Shown: positions 40,467 to 46,376 of the stretch, in pieces
How positions within the stretch are numbered: the stretch's first letter is position 1
Layout of the letters: every line of letters begins with the position of its first letter
Translations under genes and position numbers: made by a program
Assembly: GCA_002336975.1 (NCBI GenBank)
Contig: DDFA01000096.1
Span: 732-47,107, forward strand
Direction: 5' to 3'
Source: Phyllobacteriaceae bacterium UBA1940
Lineage (GTDB): Bacteria > Pseudomonadota > Alphaproteobacteria > Rhizobiales > Rhizobiaceae
DNA length: 46,376 bases
Notes under the pieces: model-generated
What the model saw: the letters and a program-made list of their open reading frames with translations, nothing else
Database searches by the model: none
Told to the model about the DNA's origin: nothing

Positions 40467-40495
40467 ATTTATGCATCTATCCGAAGCGCTTGCAA
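40467..40495 (-). promoter_or_regulatory. Candidate promoter of glycogen operon with AAGCGCTT palindrome
   Basis: On the minus strand a TTGCAA -35 box (40490-40495) and an ATAAAT -10 box (40467-40472) are separated by 17 bases, about 60 bp before the glgP start. The palindrome AAGCGCTT (40484-40491) touches the -35 box. AAGCGCTT is the core of many LacI-family operators, so repression by a sugar-responsive regulator is possible. The regulator is not in the window. Confidence 0.4.
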
Positions 40496-40556
40496 TATGC
40501 CTTTTCAAGAAACGCCTCATGCATTTTCGACAGGGCTGAAACACGCAGAAAATGCT

Positions 40557-40589
40557 AAAAGACCCGCCGCGCAAAGCGCAGCGGGTCCG
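40557..40589 (-). terminator. Intrinsic terminator of vWA gene
   Basis: Read on the minus strand, GACCCGC-TGC-GCTTTGC-GCG-GCGGGTC forms a strong stem followed by TTTT. It lies 23 bp after the stop of the TadG-like gene and ahead of the glgP promoter, so it separates the two transcripts. Confidence 0.85.
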
Positions 40590-40611
40590 ATTTTCGCCGC
40601 CGAAGAGCGGA

Positions 40612-41838
40612 TTATTTCGTCAGGCGGGAAACCACCGCGGAGGTGCGCTCGCCGATGACCTTGAAGGCCGCGACGAGGGCCGCCATGTTTGCGGCCTCGA
40701 AGTAATGCTCGGCGTCCGTGGCGCAGGCCTTCAGGAGGTTCTGACCGGCGGTCGGCGCCATGAAGGCGACGGTATAGATTTCCACGCCGTTCGCCTTGGC
40801 GGTGGTGCAGGTCGATTTCGTGCTGGTGTCGTCGGAGGAGGAGTTGTTCGCCCCGTCCGTCATCAGCACAAGATACTTCGTCGGAACCTGGCCGTTCTTG
40901 GTCTTGTGCGTGGAGTTTTCCGAGGCGAGCATCAACCTGTTGTAGGCAGTCTTCGTCGCATTGCCCGAAGCGGTACCGCCGTCGGCATTGAGCAGGTTGA
41001 CATAGGCGAGGGACGCCGCCGAACCCCAGGCGAGTTCACTCGGCGTATAGGTCGTCGAATCGTAGGCGATAGCGCCGGTACGCACGAACGTGTTGGTCGG
41101 GTCGGCGATCGTGAACTGGGTGAAGAGGCTGGCGACGGCGAGCTTCAGGGCGGCCATCTTCGAAACATAGCAAGGGCTCGTGGCCTTGGTCTTGCTATTG
41201 CCCCAGTTCGATTCCGTCCAGTTGATACAGGAATTGACGAGCTTGTCCTTCTCGTTGGTGATCCAGGCCATGGAGCCGGATTTATCGAGCACGAGGAACA
41301 TGGACAGGGCGTTCTTCGATTCCGTGGCGCTTTCGGCGGAACTCTTGGCATTCAGCTCGGTCGATTTATGGCCGAAAAGACGCGTGAAAGCGTTGAATTT
41401 GACTTCGTACTTTGTCGCGACGTTCACCGAGAAAGACTTGCCGTTGCCGAGCAGCGCCGTTTCCTTGATGGAAATGGAGGTGTTCGCGCCGATGTCGTAG
41501 CCGTCATCGTCGTCGTTGTCGCCATCGCCTTTGGCGTTGTCGTCATCCACCTCGACGCCGCCCGAGTGCATCTGTGTCTTGAGGAACCGCATTGCAAGCA
41601 GCCTGGCTTCAGCCTGGCTCTTGCCGTCGTTGGCGAGGGCGGAAGCGGCGGCAAGTGCGGCGGCATCGGCGGCGTCCTGCAGGCTCGCGCGTGTCGAAAC
41701 CACCCTGGTAAGGTCGATCGCCATGCCGCCGACCGCAAGCATCAGCGGCAGAACGATTGCCGTCAGCATTCCGAAATTGCCGGCGCGGTCGCTTCGCAGC
41801 CGCGACACCAAGGCCCGTTTTTCAGTCTTCGTTGTCAT
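40612..41838 (-). CDS. TadE/G-like protein with von Willebrand factor A domain
   Basis: 408 residues. A single N-terminal membrane segment (about residues 22-42) lies within RAGNFGMLTAIVLPLMLAVG, followed by STRASLQDAADAAALAAASA. This is the pseudopilin-like N-terminus of TadE/G Flp-pilus-associated proteins. An acidic stretch (residues 97-116, DDDNAKGDGDNDDDD) separates it from a vWA domain whose metal-site motif DKSGSM starts at residue 185, with VLMTDGANNSSSDD later on. It is probably anchored in the inner membrane with the vWA domain in the periplasm or outside. No other tad or cpa gene is nearby. Downstream it has a clear terminator; upstream is a 141-bp gap after the transglutaminase gene, on the same strand. 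Confidence 0.88.
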   Translation of the reverse strand: MTTKTEKRALVSRLRSDRAGNFGMLTAIVLPLMLAVGGMAIDLTRVVSTRASLQDAADAAALAAASALANDGKSQAEARLLAMRFLKTQMHSGGVEVDDDNAKGDGDNDDDDGYDIGANTSISIKETALLGNGKSFSVNVATKYEVKFNAFTRLFGHKSTELNAKSSAESATESKNALSMFLVLDKSGSMAWITNEKDKLVNSCINWTESNWGNSKTKATSPCYVSKMAALKLAVASLFTQFTIADPTNTFVRTGAIAYDSTTYTPSELAWGSAASLAYVNLLNADGGTASGNATKTAYNRLMLASENSTHKTKNGQVPTKYLVLMTDGANNSSSDDTSTKSTCTTAKANGVEIYTVAFMAPTAGQNLLKACATDAEHYFEAANMAALVAAFKVIGERTSAVVSRLTK

Positions 41839-41979
41839 GAGACTTCACCCACCATCGTCATAATGTGAGCTGAAGCTAACAGGTAAATGTTATTCAACGG
41901 TTCGGGCGCGTGGTATAGTTTTCGTAAAATTGCGCCGATCCCGCAATGCCGCCGTCCGGCGTTGTTTCCAAACGGGAAT

Positions 41980-42867
41980 CTATGCCTGGTGGCGTACCGG
42001 AATGACGTCGACGGCCTGGTTCGTCTTGTGCTGGCCGTAGCCCTTGAGCACGCCGATGACGGGCGCGACATCGGCATAGTCGCGGCCATAGGCGACGACG
42101 ATGTGGTCCGTGCCGGCGGGGATGTCGTTGGTCGGATCGAGTTCCATCCAGCCGTTCACCCGTCCACACCAGTAGCGCACCCAGGCATGCATGGCGTCTG
42201 CCCCCTCCAGCCGTTCCTTGCCCGGCGGCGGGATGGTGCGCAGGAAGCCGCTGACATAGCCGGCGGGGATGCCGAGGCTGCGCAGCGCCACGATCATCAC
42301 ATGGGAAAAGTCCTGGCAGACACCGCGCTTCAGCTTGAAGGCCTCGCGCGGCGTCGTGTCCACGTTGGTCGCCTTCGGATCGTAGGTGAAGTCCTTGTGG
42401 ATGCGCTTGCAGATGGCCGAGGCGATGGCGCGGATCGTCATGTCGGGCTTGGCGATGGCGCGGGCGTATTCGGCAATCTCCGAGCATTCCTTCAGGCGCG
42501 GGCTCGGGCCGGTATAGTGATGCGGCGAGCCGGCATCGAGCGACCAGTAGTTGGCGATGTCCTCCGGCAGGTCCGCGACGCGCGGCGAGAAATCGGCTGC
42601 CGGTTCGGGCATGTCGACATGGACGCGCGCCTGCATGCGGATGTCGAGCCGGTCGTGCGGGTTGCGGAAGAGGATGGCGCTCATTGGATTTTCGAAGAAG
42701 TCGTCGTGATCCACTCGCTCGCCCGGCCCGGGCGTCACGCCGACCGTGCCGGCGACGAGCCGCTGGCGCCCGCCGATCGACAGCGGCAGCACGCGCACGA
42801 TGTGCCGACCGCCGGAAACGGGCGTGTCGTAGAGATAGCTGATATGAAGGTTGACGTCGTAGAGCAT
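41980..42867 (-). CDS. Transglutaminase-like protein of the ATP-grasp/alpha-E cluster
   Basis: About 295 residues. The N-terminal beta domain (MLYDVNLHISYLYDTPVSGG, then RVLPLSIGGRQRLVAG) is the bacterial transglutaminase N-terminal region. The papain-like core has Cys in KRGVCQDFSH (near residue 183), His in DAMHAWVRYW (near 226) and Asp in MELDPTNDIPAG (near 243), so the triad is complete. These enzymes are predicted to be amidases, peptidases or cross-linkers acting with an ATP-grasp ligase. The ATG at 42867 is used; an in-frame GTG at 42873 is closer to the GGGGGGAAG ribosome site and equally possible. It lies 22 bp after the ATP-grasp/alpha-E gene, in one operon. Confidence 0.9.
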   Translation of the reverse strand: MLYDVNLHISYLYDTPVSGGRHIVRVLPLSIGGRQRLVAGTVGVTPGPGERVDHDDFFENPMSAILFRNPHDRLDIRMQARVHVDMPEPAADFSPRVADLPEDIANYWSLDAGSPHHYTGPSPRLKECSEIAEYARAIAKPDMTIRAIASAICKRIHKDFTYDPKATNVDTTPREAFKLKRGVCQDFSHVMIVALRSLGIPAGYVSGFLRTIPPPGKERLEGADAMHAWVRYWCGRVNGWMELDPTNDIPAGTDHIVVAYGRDYADVAPVIGVLKGYGQHKTNQAVDVIPVRHQA

Positions 42868-42889
42868 GGTCACAGCGTCTTCCCCCCGC

Positions 42890-45298
42890 TCAGCTCAGAT
42901 AGGTTTGCGCAAGAATGTCGGACAGTTTTTCGAGCTCGGCCTCGAAACGCTTGTAAACGGCATCCGTCATGGTCTCCGGCGTCATCACCGCCAGCCCCGC
43001 GTGAAGGCGCATCGCCTCACGGTAGAACGGCGACATCTGGCCGTTGGAATAGGCGTTCGGCAGCTGCTCCACCTCGTTCTTGATCTCGTTCAGCTGGTAG
43101 AGGATCGAGCGCGGGTTGAGCGGATCGAGCGCCAGAAGGTCGGTGACGGTAAGGCGCGCGGTCGCCACGTTGTAGCGGCGGCGGTGGGTCATCACGCTGT
43201 CGCCGATCTCCAGGAGCATATCGAGCGCGCCGTCGGGCGCATCCTCGCCGGACATGTGGCCGAGCAGGCGCGTCATGTGCAGGCCGCGCTCGAGATAGCG
43301 GCCGATGGAGAGGAAACGCCAACCGGTGAAGCGGTACATGTTTTCATGCACGAGACCGGCAAAACCCGCGAGCTTGCGCAAGAGCACGGTCATGGCGCGC
43401 GTGGCGTCGTCGCCAGGCTCGATGCTGACATGGAAGCGACGGGCGGTCTTGGACAGGTCGTTCAGCGCCAGCCAGCCATCCGGCGAGAAGCGGTCGCGGA
43501 TATTGCTGGCGGAGAAGACGGCGCTGTCGATATTGCGGATGAGGCTCGTCGGCACGGCTTCCGCCGTGTCGATATCGAGCGCGTCGAGATAGTCGCTGAC
43601 ATCCTTCAGCAGCGGCTGTTCCGGGTTGGCATATTCCGCGTAGCGGCCGTGCCAGGCGCGCAGGATGCGCAGCGCTCCTTCGGCGCGCTCAATATAGCGG
43701 CCGAGCCAGAAGAGGTTGTCGGCCGCGCGGCTCGGCAGGCTGCCGGGCATGTTGCGGGTGAAGATCTCTTCCGTCGGTAGCAGCGAGGTGCGCTCGACCG
43801 GCTTCTGGCTGACGATCCACACATCCGCCGCCGATCCGCCTTCCTGCATCGCGATAGCCGAGACATTGTCGCCGGCGCCGATGCGGGCAAAGCCCCCCGG
43901 CATGATCTGCCAGCCGTCGCGCGTGCGGGCGGCGAAGACGCGCAGCGACATCGGCCGCGGCACCAGCTTGCCGTCCACGAAGGCCGGCGTGGTCGAGAGC
44001 GTCACGGCCTCCTGGCCGACGAGTTTTGCGCCGTCGCTCGACAGCCATTCGGCGATGGACTGTTTTGCCGTGTCGCGCAGGGTCGAACCGAGCACGGACT
44101 GTTCGTTGTCGTCGAAGAAGGGGCGCGTCGAATAGGCGGGGCCGATGACCATGCGCTCGATATTGGCCGCGACGTGCTCGCGCTCTTCTTTCTGGCCGCA
44201 CCACCAGGTGGCGATGGAGGGGAGGCGCTGCTCCTCGCCGAGCAATTGCCGACAGATGTTCGGCAGGAAGGCGAGGAAGGCGCGGGTCTCGACGATGCCG
44301 GCCCCGAGCGCGTTGACGAAGGTGACGGAACCGGAGCGCAGCGCCTCGACCATGCCGGGCGTGCCGATATGGGAGTTCTGGTTGAGTTCCAGCGGATCGG
44401 CGAAGGCCGCATCGAGGCGGCGCCAGAGTACGCCGATGGGTTTCAGGCCCGCGACGGTGCGCACCATCACCTTGCCGCCGACGACCGTCAGGTCTTCGCC
44501 CTCCAGCAGCATGAAGCCGAGATAGCGCGCGATATAGGCGTGTTCGAAATAGGTTTCGTTGGCGAGACCCGGCGTCAGGACGGCGATGCGATCATCCGCC
44601 GATTTTTCCGCCTGCAGCGTGTTGCGGAAAGCGCCGAAGAAACCGGCGAGACGGTGCACATGGGTTTCGGCGAAGACATCGGAAAAGGCGCGCGTCGTCG
44701 CCACGCGGTTTTCCAGTGCAAAACCCGCACCCGAGGGGGCCTGCGTGCGGTCGGAGAGCACCCACCAGTTGCCGTCGGGACCACGGCCGATCTCGAAGGA
44801 GACGAAGTGCAGGAAATGCCGGCCGTGCGGCTGGACGCCGACGAGCGGTCGCAGGAACTCGCTGTTGGAGGCGACGAGCGCGGGCGGCAGCAGGCCGTTG
44901 GCGACAAGCTCGTTCTTGCCGTAGATATCGGCGACGACGGCTTCCAGAAGCTCCGCGCGCTGGATCAGCCCGCGTGAAAGGTTTTCCCACTCGGCGTCAT
45001 CGACGAGCACGGGCACATGCGAAAGCGGCCAGGCGCGGTCTGCGCCGGCCTCTTTGCCATAGGCGCGGTAGAATACCCCGGCGTCGCGCAGGTAGCGGTC
45101 GGCGCGCGCGAAGCGGCCGGCTAGGTCGGTCTCGTCCATGCGGCCGAGCGCCGACAGGAAATGCTGCCAGACGGGACGCACGTCGCCATGCGTGTCGACC
45201 ATCTCGTCGGCCACGTCAGGAAGCGGCGCATAGGCACGGGCTGGCGTTTGCGCTGCCTCGGCCTCGATCTGCTCTGCCTCCGCATTCCTGGTCTTCAA
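42890..45298 (-). CDS. Circularly permuted ATP-grasp protein fused to alpha-E domain
   Basis: 802 residues. Residues from about 60 to 500 resemble the circularly permuted ATP-grasp family (formerly DUF404/DUF407): WPLSHVPVLVDDAEWENLSRGL, NGNWWVLSDRTQAPSGAGFALENR, FVNALGAGIVETRAFLAFLP and PRPMSLRVFAARTRDGW. Residues from about 519 are an alpha-E domain (formerly DUF403), starting SLPSRAADNLFWLGRYIERA and mainly helical. ATP-grasp enzymes of this kind are predicted to form peptide-like amide bonds, with alpha-E as a partner domain of unknown role. In many genomes the two are separate genes. The start is TTG at 45298 with AGGAG seven bases upstream; the first in-frame ATG is 32 codons later. It is flanked by the transglutaminase gene and by a DUF2126 gene 20 bp upstream. 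Confidence 0.9.
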   Translation of the reverse strand: MKTRNAEAEQIEAEAAQTPARAYAPLPDVADEMVDTHGDVRPVWQHFLSALGRMDETDLAGRFARADRYLRDAGVFYRAYGKEAGADRAWPLSHVPVLVDDAEWENLSRGLIQRAELLEAVVADIYGKNELVANGLLPPALVASNSEFLRPLVGVQPHGRHFLHFVSFEIGRGPDGNWWVLSDRTQAPSGAGFALENRVATTRAFSDVFAETHVHRLAGFFGAFRNTLQAEKSADDRIAVLTPGLANETYFEHAYIARYLGFMLLEGEDLTVVGGKVMVRTVAGLKPIGVLWRRLDAAFADPLELNQNSHIGTPGMVEALRSGSVTFVNALGAGIVETRAFLAFLPNICRQLLGEEQRLPSIATWWCGQKEEREHVAANIERMVIGPAYSTRPFFDDNEQSVLGSTLRDTAKQSIAEWLSSDGAKLVGQEAVTLSTTPAFVDGKLVPRPMSLRVFAARTRDGWQIMPGGFARIGAGDNVSAIAMQEGGSAADVWIVSQKPVERTSLLPTEEIFTRNMPGSLPSRAADNLFWLGRYIERAEGALRILRAWHGRYAEYANPEQPLLKDVSDYLDALDIDTAEAVPTSLIRNIDSAVFSASNIRDRFSPDGWLALNDLSKTARRFHVSIEPGDDATRAMTVLLRKLAGFAGLVHENMYRFTGWRFLSIGRYLERGLHMTRLLGHMSGEDAPDGALDMLLEIGDSVMTHRRRYNVATARLTVTDLLALDPLNPRSILYQLNEIKNEVEQLPNAYSNGQMSPFYREAMRLHAGLAVMTPETMTDAVYKRFEAELEKLSDILAQTYLS

Positions 45299-45318
45299 TC
45301 ATTCTCTCCTGATGGGGG

Positions 45319-46376
45319 TCAGATGCCGGGTGGCCGGCGCAGATCCAGCGTCAGCGGAAATTCCGCCGACGGTGTTTCCGGCCACAGCGTATAGCCTCCC
45401 GCCCTGTGCCCCCATGGCTCGAACCGCGCCAGCCTGCGCGCCTCGGCCTCGTTTCCATTTACCGGGAAGGTGTCATAGTTGCGTCCACCCGGATGGGCAA
45501 CGTGGTAAATGCAGCCCCCGATCGCTCGCCGCGACCATGTATCATAAATGTCGAAAGTAAGCGGTGTGTTGACGGGCAGCACGGGATGCAGGCCCGAAGC
45601 CGGCTGCCAGGCCTTGTAGCGCACGCCGGCGACGGAAACGCCCTTCGTGCCTGCCGCCTTCAGCGGAACCGGCCGGCCGTTGCAGGCGACGTTGTAGCGT
45701 TCCGGGTTGGCCGTCTCCAGCTTTACCTGAAGGCGCTCGACGGAGCTGTCGACATAGCGCACCGTACCGCCGATCGCGCCCTGCTCTCCCATGACGTGCC
45801 ACGGTTCCAGTGCCTGCCGCACCTCAAGGTTCGCCCCCTCGTACTCGACCTCGCCGCAGAAGGGGAAGCGGAATTCGAGCTGGGCGGCGAACCATTCCGG
45901 GCGAAGATCGAAGCCGTTCGCCTTGAGGTCGGCGAGCACGTCTAGGAAATCCTGCCACACGTAATGCGGCAGCATGAAGCGATCGTGCAGCGTGGTGCCC
46001 CAGCGCACGAAGCCGCCCTGCGCCGGGTTCAGCCAGAAGCGGGCGATCAGCGCGCGGATCAGGAGCTGCTGGGCAAGGCTCATGCGGGCATTCGGCGGCA
46101 TTTCGAAGCCGCGGAACTCGACGAGGCCGAGCCGGCCCGTCGGCCCGTCCGGGGAGAAGAGCTTGTCGATGCAGATTTCCGAACGATGCGTGTTGCCGGT
46201 GACGTCGGTGAGGAGGTTGCGGAACAACCGGTCGACGAGCCAGGGCAGCGGTGGCGCGCCTTCGCTCGGGGCTGGCACCTGCGATAGCGCGATCTCCAAT
46301 TCATAGAGCGAATCGTGCCGCGCCTCGTCGAAACGCGGGGACTGGCTGGTCGGGCCGATGAACAGGCCGGAGAACA
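45319..46376 (-). CDS. DUF2126 / transglutaminase-family protein, C-terminal part (partial)
   Basis: The gene begins beyond the right edge; about 352 C-terminal residues are visible, from [20 protein letters not shown] at the edge to RRPPGI. This is the C-terminal DUF2126 region typical of large (about 1100-residue) proteins whose N-terminus is a second transglutaminase domain. Conserved stretches include [40 protein letters not shown] and [20 protein letters not shown]. The transglutaminase catalytic part is not in the window. It ends 20 bp before the ATP-grasp/alpha-E gene on the same strand, as in the conserved gene cluster. Confidence 0.88.
   Translation of the reverse strand, partial: FSGLFIGPTSQSPRFDEARHDSLYELEIALSQVPAPSEGAPPLPWLVDRLFRNLLTDVTGNTHRSEICIDKLFSPDGPTGRLGLVEFRGFEMPPNARMSLAQQLLIRALIARFWLNPAQGGFVRWGTTLHDRFMLPHYVWQDFLDVLADLKANGFDLRPEWFAAQLEFRFPFCGEVEYEGANLEVRQALEPWHVMGEQGAIGGTVRYVDSSVERLQVKLETANPERYNVACNGRPVPLKAAGTKGVSVAGVRYKAWQPASGLHPVLPVNTPLTFDIYDTWSRRAIGGCIYHVAHPGGRNYDTFPVNGNEAEARRLARFEPWGHRAGGYTLWPETPSAEFPLTLDLRRPPGI

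Noticed and set aside
40521..40555. Inverted repeat GCATTTTC ... GAAAATGC between glgP and the vWA terminator
   Set aside because: The 8-base arms with a 19-base loop could be a weak structure, but the stronger GC stem with a T-run next to it already explains termination and I see no separate role.

Overview
This is a high-GC alphaproteobacterial chromosome segment. Gene content and order point to Rhizobiales (Mesorhizobium/Phyllobacteriaceae-like): a betaine operon with choline sulfatase, a glgP-B-C-A-pgm glycogen block, an R. etli-type asparaginase II, TRAP transport and many overlapping ATGA junctions. This assignment is by family recognition; no database was searched.

Layout. 1-1343: the end of methylmalonyl-CoA mutase and a DUF808 membrane protein. 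1344-1872: no intact gene, but a frameshifted C-terminal remnant of an IS256-family transposase. 1873-8777 (minus): a catabolic operon read as acyl-CoA dehydrogenase, crotonase, CaiB-type CoA-transferase, crotonase, then TRAP dctP-dctQ-dctM, with a divergent LysR gene (8915-9859). 9862-12779: a second LysR gene divergent from a nucleobase/nucleoside deaminase and an NCS2 permease, probably for purine or pyrimidine salvage. 12981-16792: a GreA/GreB-type factor, a Tat-exported beta-helix protein, asparaginase II and an SDR. 16897-22161: betI-betC-betA-betB, converting choline-O-sulfate to glycine betaine, with a strong palindrome ahead of betI.

22155-25902 (minus): two genes for GDP-mannose, a phosphomannomutase followed one base later by a GDP-mannose pyrophosphorylase fused to an AGE-type epimerase/isomerase domain. 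26067-26143: tRNA-Pro(CGG) with promoter and hairpin, then a 50-residue lipoprotein. 26391-30022 (minus): alpha-glucosidase and GlgX. 30238-31301: TetR regulator with tandem operators, and a SRPBCC protein. 31332-40405 (minus): the glycogen operon glgP-glgB-glgC-glgA, where glgA and phosphoglucomutase form one uninterrupted 1024-codon frame and glgB runs 92 bp into glgC. 40612-41838: a TadG-like vWA protein. 41980 to the window end: transglutaminase, an ATP-grasp/alpha-E fusion and a DUF2126 protein, a conserved but biochemically uncharacterised predicted peptide-modification system.

How the parts connect. Carbon storage (glg genes, GlgX, alpha-glucosidase), nucleotide-sugar supply (GDP-mannose) and osmoprotection (bet) dominate the middle. 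The left 12 kb looks like accessory uptake and catabolism. The most interesting leads are the transglutaminase/ATP-grasp/alpha-E cluster, the two unusual sugar-enzyme fusions, and the TRAP-linked CoA pathway in which one crotonase has lost both usual catalytic glutamates.
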